Shown piece by piece: positions 1 through 7,051 of a DNA stretch of 16,482 nt. Each line of letters starts with the position of its first letter. Position 1 is the stretch's first letter. The stretch is from Moraxellaceae bacterium UBA2032 (GTDB taxonomy: Bacteria; Pseudomonadota; Gammaproteobacteria; Pseudomonadales; Moraxellaceae): the NCBI GenBank assembly GCA_002333125.1, contig DDBM01000129.1, positions 31,569 to 48,050 on the forward strand, in the 5' to 3' direction. A model generated the notes under the pieces. The model did not search any database, was not told the origin of the DNA, and saw only the letters and a program-made list of their open reading frames with translations. Both the position numbers and the translations under genes were made by a program.

Positions 1-252
1 CACATGATCACTGGCGTTGAGTACAACAAAATTGACGACGAAGGCCTTCATATTACCGTTAATGGCGAGCCTCAATTGTTGGCGGTTGATAATGTGATTA
101 TTTGTGCAGGTCAAGAGCCACAACGTGAGTTACAAGCCGCGATTGAAGGCTTAGGCAAAAAAGTGCATTTGATTGGTGGGGCAGACGTAGCGGCCGAATT
201 AGACGCAAAACGTGCTATTAGGCAAGGAGCTGAGCTAGCAGCGGCTATTTAA
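1..252 (+). CDS. fadH: NADPH-dependent 2,4-dienoyl-CoA reductase, C-terminal end (partial)
   Basis: The reading frame is open from the left edge, so the start lies outside the window. The visible 83 residues match the end of the C-terminal NAD(P)-binding half of FadH. They show a beta strand ending VIICAGQEP, then VHLIGGADVAAELDAKRAI near the end, a typical signature of this flavoenzyme family. The family reduces 2,4-dienoyl-CoA intermediates during beta-oxidation of unsaturated fatty acids, using FAD, FMN and a 4Fe-4S cluster. The cofactor-binding N-terminal part is not visible, so a paralogous old yellow enzyme-type reductase of the same architecture cannot be excluded. A terminator follows 16 bases after the stop. 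Confidence 0.8.
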   Translation, partial: HMITGVEYNKIDDEGLHITVNGEPQLLAVDNVIICAGQEPQRELQAAIEGLGKKVHLIGGADVAAELDAKRAIRQGAELAAAI

Positions 253-268
253 TAAATGAGTCAGTAAG

Positions 269-294
269 AAGGCGCATTGTTTTGCGCCTTTTTT
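269..294 (+). terminator. Rho-independent terminator after fadH
   Basis: A perfect 8-bp stem (AAGGCGCA at 269-276 with TGCGCCTT at 283-290) and a 6-nt loop are followed by a run of six T at 289-294. It ends the rightward fadH transcript. The gene on the other side (alr) is convergent; a T-poor tract on that side makes it a weaker terminator in that direction. Confidence 0.85.
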
Positions 295-339
295 AGCAAA
301 AAAATAAAGTTTAGTATTGATGGTGTGGCTTTTTAAACT

Positions 340-1413
340 TTAATTTACCAACCGTCTAACTCTTGGCGTAACCTGACAAAAAAGTTCATAACCAATTGAG
401 TTGGCATAAGGGGCAATGGTATCGGCAGACAAACCATCACCCCATAAAGTTACGCTATCGCCCAATTGTGCCTCAATATCCGTTAGGTCAATGGTTATCA
501 TGTCCATGCTCACACGCCCCACAATCACCGTTGTTTGGCCATTAACCAGCACAGGTGTATTAGCCAAAATATGACGCGGATAGCCATCACCATAACCAAT
601 GGCAATCACCCCTAAACGTGTAGGGCGTGTGGCTTGCCATGTACTGCCATAGCCTACGCTGTCGCCTGTTTTAATGGTGCGTAAGGCAATAATTTGCGTG
701 TTCAGCGTCATTACAGCTTGTAGGTTAAGTTGTGCTGCGCTTTTGTTAGCAAAAGGTGAGCTACCATACAACATAATGCCAGCACGTACCCACTGATGAT
801 GACTTTGTGGCCACGCCAAAATAGCCGCCGAATTAGCAAAGCTGCGTGCAAGCGGTGGCAGTTGTGTGGCTAAAGTATCGAGTACCGCCAGTTGTTGCAG
901 TGTTTTGGGCGAGCTGAGGTCGTCCGCACAGGCAAAATGACTGGTTAAAATAATGTCTTGTACACAGTGCAGTGGTTTAAGTTGTTGATAGGCCAATAAC
1001 ACATCATTAGGCATAAAGCCTAAACGGTGCATTCCACTATCCACTTTAAGCCAAATTAAGGTTTGTTTAGTGCCAGTATATTGAGCCAATAACTCAATTT
1101 GGGCTTGCTGATGCACCACTAAATAAAAGTCATGCTCAAAGGCTAGTTCAAGCTCTGTGGTATTAAACACACCTTGTAATACCGCAATGGGGCAAGTGAT
1201 TCCTGCTTGGCGTAAGGCTAAACCTTCGGCCAAAAACGCCACACCTAAGGCATCTACGTGATGTTGTAATATTTGCGACACCAATAACGCGCCATGCCCA
1301 TAAGCATCGGCTTTGACCATCGCCATAACTTTGGCTTGTGGCGCATGGTGTTTAACTTGAGCCACATTATGTAATAACGCAGCACGATTAATGGTTAAGT
1401 GAGCATCACGCAT
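340..1413 (-). CDS. alr: Alanine racemase
   Basis: PLP-dependent interconversion of L- and D-alanine, supplying D-Ala for peptidoglycan in the cytoplasm. The 357-residue length is normal for the family. The PLP-binding lysine is K34 in the MVKADAYGHG motif, the catalytic tyrosine is Y255 in SVGYGSTW, and WLKVDSGMHRLG (121-132) and VGRVSMDM (299-306) are further conserved blocks of the barrel and C-terminal domain. The start ATG shares one base with the dnaB stop (TAATG), so the two genes are probably translationally coupled. The dnaB-alr order is also known in enterics and pseudomonads. The biosynthetic (Alr) rather than catabolic (DadX) role is inferred from this context. No strong leftward terminator is visible beyond the hairpin at 269-290. 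Confidence 0.95.
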   Translation of the reverse strand: MRDAHLTINRAALLHNVAQVKHHAPQAKVMAMVKADAYGHGALLVSQILQHHVDALGVAFLAEGLALRQAGITCPIAVLQGVFNTTELELAFEHDFYLVVHQQAQIELLAQYTGTKQTLIWLKVDSGMHRLGFMPNDVLLAYQQLKPLHCVQDIILTSHFACADDLSSPKTLQQLAVLDTLATQLPPLARSFANSAAILAWPQSHHQWVRAGIMLYGSSPFANKSAAQLNLQAVMTLNTQIIALRTIKTGDSVGYGSTWQATRPTRLGVIAIGYGDGYPRHILANTPVLVNGQTTVIVGRVSMDMITIDLTDIEAQLGDSVTLWGDGLSADTIAPYANSIGYELFCQVTPRVRRLVN

Positions 1414-2816
1414 TATTCATCATCGGGTCGATAGTATTCGGGGGCTAAGTCGGCAAACTTGGTTAAATGACCAAGAAAGCCTAAACGTGACGTACCAATA
1501 GGGCCGTTACGTTGTTTGGCAATAATAATTTCGGCTGTGCCTTTATCTTTAGATTCGGGATTATAAACCTCGTCTCTGTAAATAAACATAATTAAATCAG
1601 CGTCTTGCTCAATCGCGCCCGATTCACGCAAGTCCGACATGACAGGTCGTTTGTTGGGGCGTTGCTCTACGTTACGACTCAACTGCGACAAGGCCACAAC
1701 GGGGCAGTTGAGTTCTTTGGCTAAAGCTTTTAAGGAGCGAGAAATCTCGCCCACTTCGTTAACCCTGTTACCTGCATCAAAACCTGGTACACGCATTAGC
1801 TGCAAATAATCGACCATGATTAAGCCCATTTTGCCGCCATGGTCACGCGCTACACGCCGTGCTCTGGCACGTAACTCAGAGGGGGGCAAGGCCGCACTAT
1901 CATCAATATAAAGTAGCTTTTCGCTAAGTTGTGTCATGGCAGAAGTCACACGTGGCCAATCTTCATCCTCTAATTTACCTGAGCGTATTCGGCCTTGGTC
2001 AACACCACCAATAGAGGACAGCATCCGTAATAACAGTTGTTCGGCAGGCATTTCCATAGAAAAAACTAAGGCCGGTAAGTCAGTATTAAAAATAACACTC
2101 TCAACCAAGTTCATGGCAAGGGTGGTTTTGCCCATACTAGGACGTGCCGCGAGAATCACTAAACTACCGCCATGAAAACCTAAAGTACGTTTGTCGAGGT
2201 CGGTAAAACCTGTGCTAATACCTGTTAAGGCATCGCTTGAGTGGTACAGTTCATCAATTTTTTGAATGGTTTTGGCTAATAAAGGTTTAATGAGTTGCGG
2301 GCCACTTTTAGCCGAGCGATTTTTTTGTTGTTCGGCAATGGCAAAAATTTTGGTTTCGGCTTGGTCTAAAATGGTTGATGCAGATTCACCTTTAGGATGA
2401 AAGGCAAGGGTGGCAATTTCGTTAGTTGAGCTAATCAGTTGTCGTAAGATCGAAAACTCGCGCACTCGTTCGGCATAAATAACAATATTGGCTGTGGTGG
2501 CGGGCGAGTCTTTTAAAATTTGTTCTAAGTAGGCTTCGCCGCCTGCTTTGGCTAATGTACCAAAGTCTTCCATGTGTTTGGCAACTAATAAGGCATCACA
2601 AGGTTGGTCGGCACGAATTAAATGAGCAATTGCAGCAAAAATCATTTTATGACGTGGTGAGTAAAAATCATGTTCGCCTACAATCGCTTCTAAGCTGTCC
2701 CAAATTTCGGGTTCGGTCATAATACCCGACAAAATGGCTTGCTCTAAAGTTAAGCTATGTGGCGGAACTTTTAAGGAAGTTACCACATCATCCTCATACT
2801 GAAGATTAGTATTCAT
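1413..2816 (-). CDS. dnaB: Replicative DNA helicase DnaB
   Basis: Hexameric 5'-3' helicase that unwinds DNA at the replication fork and recruits primase DnaG. An in-frame GTG lies 6 bases upstream at 2822, but the ATG at 2816 has AGGA seven bases before it, so I place the start there (467 aa). The N-terminal domain spans about 15-115 and the RecA-like ATPase about 195-460. The Walker A motif is RPSMGKTT (225-232), the H1a motif SMEMPAEQ (253-260), Walker B lies in MVDYLQLM with D336, and the DLRESGAIEQDAD and KQRNG blocks follow. No intein or insertion interrupts it. It ends by overlapping the start of alr by one base. It probably has its own promoter in the 450-bp upstream gap, or depends on read-through of the rplI terminator; no convincing promoter was recognised. 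Confidence 0.96.
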   Translation of the reverse strand: MNTNLQYEDDVVTSLKVPPHSLTLEQAILSGIMTEPEIWDSLEAIVGEHDFYSPRHKMIFAAIAHLIRADQPCDALLVAKHMEDFGTLAKAGGEAYLEQILKDSPATTANIVIYAERVREFSILRQLISSTNEIATLAFHPKGESASTILDQAETKIFAIAEQQKNRSAKSGPQLIKPLLAKTIQKIDELYHSSDALTGISTGFTDLDKRTLGFHGGSLVILAARPSMGKTTLAMNLVESVIFNTDLPALVFSMEMPAEQLLLRMLSSIGGVDQGRIRSGKLEDEDWPRVTSAMTQLSEKLLYIDDSAALPPSELRARARRVARDHGGKMGLIMVDYLQLMRVPGFDAGNRVNEVGEISRSLKALAKELNCPVVALSQLSRNVEQRPNKRPVMSDLRESGAIEQDADLIMFIYRDEVYNPESKDKGTAEIIIAKQRNGPIGTSRLGFLGHLTKFADLAPEYYRPDDE

Positions 2817-2822
2817 AAACAC

Positions 2823-3145
2823 ATCCTAAAAAAGACAGACAGCAGCCTACATATTGGAATTTTACGCAATAGCCGCTTTACCATCTTAACTCTCTATAAT
2901 TGGGGAGAGTAAACAACTAAGCGACAAATGTATAAGCTCTATAATACGTTGAATTTAAAGCGATTAGTTAAAAAGCCCTAGAGCTTGATTTTGCTAACTA
3001 ATTGAAAACTATATAAAAATATTTTGTAGCTTAAAAAATAGGGTAGCAAAAACTCACCATCTAAAAGACAGGCGTTATATTAAGGTTGCAAGGGAATGAG
3101 GGCTATCATAGGCCGTTTTTTAGTATTTTGTTAGTCTTGACAAAC
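2823..3145. other. Intergenic region between dnaB and the rplI terminator
   Basis: About 320 AT-rich bases without a supported gene. It contains an imperfect 10-bp inverted repeat (2961-3004), two copies of CTCTATAAT (2892-2900 and 2937-2945) and a weak GC stem followed by six T near 3105-3123. The dnaB promoter should lie here on the minus strand, but no -35/-10 pair of good quality was found. No tRNA or convincing small RNA was recognised. Confidence 0.5.
2961..3004. repeat. Inverted repeat upstream of dnaB
   Basis: ATTAGTTA at 2963-2970 is perfectly complementary to TAACTAAT at 2995-3002. It extends by one G-U and one C-G pair to 10 bp, and an inner AAGC/GCTT pairing lies inside the spacer. 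It could be an operator or an RNA hairpin in the dnaB leader. No T run follows on either strand, so it is not a canonical terminator. Confidence 0.45.
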
Positions 3146-3237
3146 AAAAAAGCACTATTACTAAAATAGGACTTACGCATTGCGCCGCAAATAAGCGATA
3201 ACCGCGTAAGTCTAATAAAAGTAACAGTGCTTTTTTT
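3146..3237 (-). terminator. Terminator of the rpsF-rpsR-rplI operon, split by an insert
   Basis: The arms are 3152-3162 (GCACTATTACT) and 3220-3230 (AGTAACAGTGC). They pair over 11 positions with one mismatch/wobble, and are flanked by six A (3146-3151) and seven T (3231-3237), so the hairpin would work in both directions. It starts 36 bases after the rplI stop on the minus strand. A 49-bp palindromic element sits exactly in the loop. Removing it and one copy of the flanking TAAAA leaves a compact hairpin with a loop of only a few bases. Whether termination is still efficient with the enlarged, itself structured loop cannot be read from sequence. Confidence 0.8.
3167..3215 (-). mobile_element. 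49-bp miniature inverted-repeat element in a terminator loop
   Basis: The ends TAGGACTTACGC (3167-3178) and GCGTAAGTCTAA (3204-3215) are inverted repeats matching at 10 of 12 positions. The element is bounded on both sides by TAAAA (3162-3166 and 3216-3220), which looks like a 5-bp target duplication. It has no coding capacity. Its core AATAAGCGATAAC (3190-3202) recurs, inverted, at 9565-9577 inside the second related element, so this is a family and not a chance palindrome. A parent transposase is not in the window; mobilisation in trans is inference. Confidence 0.65.
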
Positions 3238-3272
3238 AGAACGATTTAAAATACTTTTACAAGTTATCTAAA

Positions 3273-3719
3273 TTATTCAGCAACAACAGTTAAAGCAACT
3301 TCGGCCATAACATCGCTATGCAATTGCAACGCAACTTTGTATGCGCCAGTATTGCGTAACGCACCGTTAGGTAAGCGTACTTCTGTTTTGCTAACAGCAA
3401 TACCTGCGGTTGTGATGGCAGCAGCGATATCGCGCGTACCAACAGAACCGAAGAGTTTGCCTTCGTCACCAGATTTAGCAGCAATAACAATGGCTAAAGC
3501 AGCCAATTGTTCTGCACGTGTTTGCGCAGTTGCTAAAATTTCGGCTTCTTGACGCTCTAAATCAGCACGACGTGCCTCAAAAGCATCTAAATTAGATTGA
3601 GTTGCAGGAACGGCTTTACCTTGAGGAATCAAGAAGTTACGGCCATAACCAGCTTTAACACTGACTTTAGAGCCTAAAGCACCTAGGTTTGCAACTTTTT
3701 CAAGCAGAATGACTTCCAT
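3273..3719 (-). CDS. rplI: 50S ribosomal protein bL9
   Basis: Large-subunit protein binding 23S rRNA near the base of the L1 stalk. The 148-aa length is normal. The N-terminal domain begins [13 protein letters not shown] and has the conserved GYGRNFLIP segment (about 24-32). A central helix rich in E, R and A links it to the C-terminal domain, which contains [19 protein letters not shown] lies just upstream of the start. It is the last gene of the rpsF-rpsR-rplI operon, 10 bases after rpsR, and is followed by the split terminator. Confidence 0.97.
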   Translation of the reverse strand: MEVILLEKVANLGALGSKVSVKAGYGRNFLIPQGKAVPATQSNLDAFEARRADLERQEAEILATAQTRAEQLAALAIVIAAKSGDEGKLFGSVGTRDIAAAITTAGIAVSKTEVRLPNGALRNTGAYKVALQLHSDVMAEVALTVVAE

Positions 3720-3729
3720 GGTACACCTC

Positions 3730-3957
3730 TTACTGATGGTTGTCGGTGTAAGGGAGCAAAGCCAAATAACGGGCTTGCTTGATGGCTAATGCCAATTGAC
3801 GCTGATAACGCGCTTTTGTACCTGTAATACGGCTAGGTACAATTTTGCCATTTTCAGTGACGTATTGCTTCAAAGTTTCTAAATCTTTGTAGTCAATATA
3901 TGTGGTGTTTTCTGCGGTAAAACGGCAGAACTTGCGACGACGGTAAAAACGTGCCAT
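3730..3957 (-). CDS. rpsR: 30S ribosomal protein bS18
   Basis: Small-subunit protein that forms a heterodimer with bS6 on the platform of the 30S subunit. It is 75 aa, the normal length, with the conserved RRRKFCRF start, [13 protein letters not shown] and the [23 protein letters not shown] rRNA-binding region. An AGGAGA Shine-Dalgarno lies eight bases before the start. It lies 17 bases after rpsF, with no priB gene in between, unlike the enteric arrangement. Confidence 0.97.
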   Translation of the reverse strand: MARFYRRRKFCRFTAENTTYIDYKDLETLKQYVTENGKIVPSRITGTKARYQRQLALAIKQARYLALLPYTDNHQ

Positions 3958-3974
3958 GACGAATCTCCTAAAAA

Positions 3975-4358
3975 TTAACCTTCGCTATCAGATGAATTAT
4001 GGTCATCTGAGCGGGCAGCTTTGCGAGCGCGTTTTTCTTCGGCACTCTTAGCTAACAAGGATTCACCAGTAATGGCTTCATCACGACGGATGATAACATT
4101 ACGGATGATTGCATCGTTATAGCGGAAGGCTTCGCCCAATTCGTCCACAATGTTTTGACCGCATTCGATGTTTAACAACACATAATGGGCTTTATGGATT
4201 TTGTTGATAGGGTAAGCCAATTGACGGCGACCCCAATCTTCTAAACGATGAATTTGACCACCAGAGTCATTTACCGCACTGGTGTAACGCTCTACCATAG
4301 CAGAGACTTGGTCGCTTTGGTCTGGATGAATCAGCAAAACGATTTCGTAATGACGCAT
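3975..4358 (-). CDS. rpsF: 30S ribosomal protein bS6
   Basis: bS18 partner on the 30S platform. The globular part, residues 1 to about 98, begins [18 protein letters not shown] and contains [12 protein letters not shown] and HYVLLNIE. The charged tail is rich in Lys/Arg, then Asp/Ser, ending DHNSSDSEG. In Escherichia coli RimK adds glutamates to the S6 tail; whether this tail is modified is unknown. A strong UAAGGAG site precedes the ATG. It is the first gene of its operon, with a sigma70-type promoter 120-150 bases upstream and a structured leader. Confidence 0.97.
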   Translation of the reverse strand: MRHYEIVLLIHPDQSDQVSAMVERYTSAVNDSGGQIHRLEDWGRRQLAYPINKIHKAHYVLLNIECGQNIVDELGEAFRYNDAIIRNVIIRRDEAITGESLLAKSAEEKRARKAARSDDHNSSDSEG

Positions 4359-4470
4359 AATTGCTCCTTACGGGTTAACAGCCCAAGCACTTAATTTTGC
4401 AGGGGCAAGGAGTAAGAATCTCAGTTAAAAACTGGATTCGCTAAATTTGCCATGTAGTACACGGCAAAGG
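4359..4470 (-). promoter_or_regulatory. Structured 5' leader of rpsF, candidate S6:S18 autoregulatory RNA
   Basis: The roughly 112-nt leader holds two clear hairpins on the minus strand. One is TTTGCCGTGT-ACT-ACATGGCAAA at about 4442-4464 (10 bp with one G-U pair), which contains the CCG triplet that is important in known bacterial S6:S18 leaders. The other, at 4416-4439, has GAATC/GATTC and CAGTT/AACTG stems with one bulged base. A CTCCTT at about 4406-4411 could pair with the AAGGAG ribosome-binding site at 4362-4367, giving a possible on/off switch. Repression by the S6:S18 complex is established for this operon in other bacteria; here the fit to that motif is by eye only. Confidence 0.45.
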
Positions 4471-4477
4471 GTGCAGG

Positions 4478-4506
4478 ATTATAGGTGTTAATAGAGGTTG
4501 TGGCAA
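4478..4506 (-). promoter_or_regulatory. Sigma70-type promoter of the rpsF operon
   Basis: On the minus strand the -35 is TTGCCA (4506-4501), then a 17-base spacer and a perfect TATAAT (4483-4478). This is the best promoter match in the window. The -35 box begins eight bases after the radC stop, so the operon does not need radC transcription. Predicted start of transcription is near 4470. Confidence 0.8.
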
Positions 4507-4514
4507 TTGATAAA

Positions 4515-5189
4515 TTACAGTAAACCGCGTTCGGCCAAAGAAACTACGTCACTGTTGCCCACAATTAAATGGTCTAATACCCTAATGTCTAGTAAAGCTA
4601 GGGCGGATTTTAGGCGTTCGGTAATTTGTTTGTCGGCAGCAGACGGCTCGGCACAGCCTGAAGGATGATTATGGGCAAAAATAATACTGGCTGCGTGTAA
4701 AGCTAAAGCTCGTTTAACCACTTCGCGGGGATGTACCGCGCAGCTATCAAGCGTGCCTGTAAATAGCGTTTCAAAACTTAATAAACGATTTTGACTATCT
4801 AAAAATAACGCCGCAAACACTTCATGAGTTTGATGACGCAATTTGGCACGTAGAAAATTTTTGACCATTTGTGGATTGGTGAGTAATTCTTTTTCTGTTA
4901 ACGATTGCGCTAAATATCGTCGTCCTAATTCTAAAGAGGCCATTAATAAGGCATATTTGGCCGTGCCAATGCCTTCATGAGCCAGCACCGATTCGGCAGG
5001 TGCATCGAGTAATTGCCGTAATGAGCCAAAGCCACGCATTAAATCGCGTCCTATATCAACGGCTGTTTTGTTGGGTGTGCCTGTACGCAAAAAAACTGCT
5101 AATAACTCAGCATCAGAAAGAACGTCTGCACCACGTTGTAAGAGCTTTTCACGAGGGCGGTCGTCTGTAGGCCAGTCCTTGATTGCCAT
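4515..5189 (-). CDS. radC: RadC family JAB/MPN-domain protein
   Basis: Chromosomal RadC-type protein of 224 aa. An upstream in-frame ATG exists at 5216, but AAGGAT seven bases before the ATG at 5189 and the family-typical beginning MAIKDWPTDDRPREKLL fix the start. An N-terminal helix-hairpin-helix-like region (about 20-95) precedes the JAB metal-binding domain, with E123 and the motif HNHPSG (H173, H175), S183 and D186 forming the expected zinc ligands and catalytic set. The historical link to DNA repair is doubtful; the biochemical role of chromosomal RadC remains unclear. It is divergent from coaBC, as in pseudomonads. Confidence 0.93.
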   Translation of the reverse strand: MAIKDWPTDDRPREKLLQRGADVLSDAELLAVFLRTGTPNKTAVDIGRDLMRGFGSLRQLLDAPAESVLAHEGIGTAKYALLMASLELGRRYLAQSLTEKELLTNPQMVKNFLRAKLRHQTHEVFAALFLDSQNRLLSFETLFTGTLDSCAVHPREVVKRALALHAASIIFAHNHPSGCAEPSAADKQITERLKSALALLDIRVLDHLIVGNSDVVSLAERGLL

Positions 5190-5336
5190 TTTTTTATCCT
5201 TAAAATCAAAACCCAATGAACGTCTTAGACTTTAGCAAAAGTTTGATGATTATGGTATCTTTGACCCTTTGTTTTGATGCTTTTGTTAAACATAAGTAAA
5301 AGCGTCTTTTTATCTTTAATGTGACGAAATAAACCT

Positions 5337-6563
5337 ATGTTAGCAACGCTTAGGCAAAAAAGAGTTATTTTAGGGGTGAGTGGTGGCATTGCGGCTTATA
5401 AAAGTGCCGACTTGGTGCGTCGCTTACAAGATGCAGGGGCCGATGTACATGTGGTGATGACGGCTGCTGCGCAACAATTTATTACCCCGTTAACCATGCA
5501 GGCTTTATCGGGCAATCCAGTACACACTGAATTATTAGACCCCGCAGCCGAAGCAGGCATGGGGCATATTCAGTTGGCACGTTGGGCAGATGTGGTATTA
5601 ATTGCCCCTGCCAGTGCCGATGTCATTGCGCGTTTGGCACATGGCGTAGCTAATGATTTGTTAACTACTCTATGGTTGGCAACACGTGCCAAACGTGCCG
5701 TTGCCCCTGCTATGAATCAGCAAATGTGGGCAGCTCAAATTACCCAAGATAATATTGCCACTTTAGAGCAACAAGGCGTAAATGTGTTTTATCCTGCGTC
5801 GGGTAGTCAAGCCTGTGGTGATGTTGGTATGGGGCGTATGTTAGAGGCCACAGAGTTGGCTCAATGTTGTGCTGATTTATTTGCAACCCAAGTGTTAACA
5901 GGCAAACGTGTGGTAATTACCGCAGGGCCAACTCAAGAAAACTTAGACCCAGTGCGTTATATTACTAATCATAGCTCGGGTAAAATGGGCTTTTGTTTGG
6001 CAGAGGCTTGTATAGAGGCAGGCGCGCAAGTCACGCTAATTAGTGGGCCTGTGCATTTGCCTACGCCTGAGCGTGTGCAACGAATCAAAGTTATTAGTGC
6101 CTTAGATATGTTAGTGGCAAGCCAAAAAGCGGTTGCCGAAGGTTGTGATTTATTTATTGCCACCGCCGCCGTTGCTGATTATCGTCCTGCGAGTATTGCC
6201 GAACAAAAAATTAAAAAACAAGGTGATAATATCTTTATTGAGTTAGTTAAAAATCCTGATATTGTGGCCACTATTGCACAAGCACCTAATAAACCCTTTG
6301 TTTTGGGCTTTGCTGCCGAAACAGAACGTGTAGAAGAGTATGCGCGTCATAAACTAAGTAGCAAAAATTTAGATATAATTGCCTGTAATGATGTTTCTCG
6401 TACCGATATTGGTTTTCAGAGTGACGATAATGCCATGACGGTTTTTTGGCGCGAAGGAATGCTCAAACTCGAAAAAGCCCCTAAATCACAGATTGCGCGT
6501 CAGCTAGTTGCTGTATGCGCTCAACAACTTTTAACAGATACAAACCATGAAATTACAAGTTAA
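5337..6563 (+). CDS. coaBC: Bifunctional phosphopantothenoylcysteine decarboxylase / phosphopantothenate-cysteine ligase
   Basis: Two consecutive steps of coenzyme A synthesis from 4'-phosphopantothenate. The N-terminal flavoprotein CoaC domain (about 1-185) has VSGGIAAYK (14-22), the catalytic H77 in GMGHIQLAR, the PAMN motif (124-127) and C160 in [10 protein letters not shown]. The C-terminal CoaB ligase (about 188-400) has [18 protein letters not shown] (194-211), [15 protein letters not shown] (277-284) and the KIKK lysines (291-294). The 408-aa length is normal and both domains look intact. No strong Shine-Dalgarno precedes the ATG. The last 17 bases overlap the start of dut, an arrangement that suggests coupled translation. 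Confidence 0.96.
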   Translation: MLATLRQKRVILGVSGGIAAYKSADLVRRLQDAGADVHVVMTAAAQQFITPLTMQALSGNPVHTELLDPAAEAGMGHIQLARWADVVLIAPASADVIARLAHGVANDLLTTLWLATRAKRAVAPAMNQQMWAAQITQDNIATLEQQGVNVFYPASGSQACGDVGMGRMLEATELAQCCADLFATQVLTGKRVVITAGPTQENLDPVRYITNHSSGKMGFCLAEACIEAGAQVTLISGPVHLPTPERVQRIKVISALDMLVASQKAVAEGCDLFIATAAVADYRPASIAEQKIKKQGDNIFIELVKNPDIVATIAQAPNKPFVLGFAAETERVEEYARHKLSSKNLDIIACNDVSRTDIGFQSDDNAMTVFWREGMLKLEKAPKSQIARQLVAVCAQQLLTDTNHEITS

Positions 6564-6999
6564 AGTATTAGACGACCGTATTGGCACACAATTTCCTCTG
6601 CCTAATTATGCAACAGTAGGCTCGGCAGGCTTAGATTTACGTGCTTGTATTAGTGAACCGTTAACCATTGAAGCGGGCGAAACCAAATTAATTGGTACAG
6701 GCCTAGCGATTTATATTCAAAATCCTGCTTATGCGGGTTTAGTGTTGCCTCGTTCGGGTTTAGGCCATAAACACGGTATTGTGTTAGGTAATTTAGTGGG
6801 GTTAATAGACTCCGATTATCAGGGCGAACTAATGCTATCTTGTTGGAATCGTGGCAAAAGTGCGTTTACCATTGAAGTTGGTGAGCGTTTGGCACAATAT
6901 GTGCTTGTGCCAGTATTGCAGGCACAATTAGAAATTGTTGAAGAGTTTTCTGCATCAGAACGTGGTGCTGGTGGATTTGGCCATTCTGGGCGCACCTAA
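6547..6999 (+). CDS. dut: Deoxyuridine 5'-triphosphate nucleotidohydrolase (dUTPase)
   Basis: Homotrimeric dUTPase that hydrolyses dUTP to dUMP and pyrophosphate, keeping uracil out of DNA and feeding dTMP synthesis. All five motifs are present in 150 aa: GSAGLDLRA (25-33), PRSG (68-71), [11 protein letters not shown] (85-95), [11 protein letters not shown] (112-122) and the glycine-rich C-terminal arm [11 protein letters not shown] (138-148). It begins inside the coaBC 3' end. algC follows after 52 bases with no terminator, so the three genes are probably one transcript. Confidence 0.97.
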   Translation: MKLQVKVLDDRIGTQFPLPNYATVGSAGLDLRACISEPLTIEAGETKLIGTGLAIYIQNPAYAGLVLPRSGLGHKHGIVLGNLVGLIDSDYQGELMLSCWNRGKSAFTIEVGERLAQYVLVPVLQAQLEIVEEFSASERGAGGFGHSGRT

Positions 7000-7051
7000 G
7001 TATTTTTAGATGCTCCGTCAGTAATAAAAAGATAATTAGAGGAAGAAGAAA

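Noticed and set aside
1936..2175. 79-codon plus-strand frame within dnaB.
   Set aside because: It is entirely antisense to the conserved DnaB ATPase domain and has no independent coding evidence.
2892..3123. Possible plus-strand small RNA starting from TATAAT boxes and ending at a GGCTATCATAGGCC-TTTTTT stem.
   Set aside because: No -35 hexamer is found at 16-18 bases from either TATAAT, and the stem is imperfect with a bulge and poor loop geometry.
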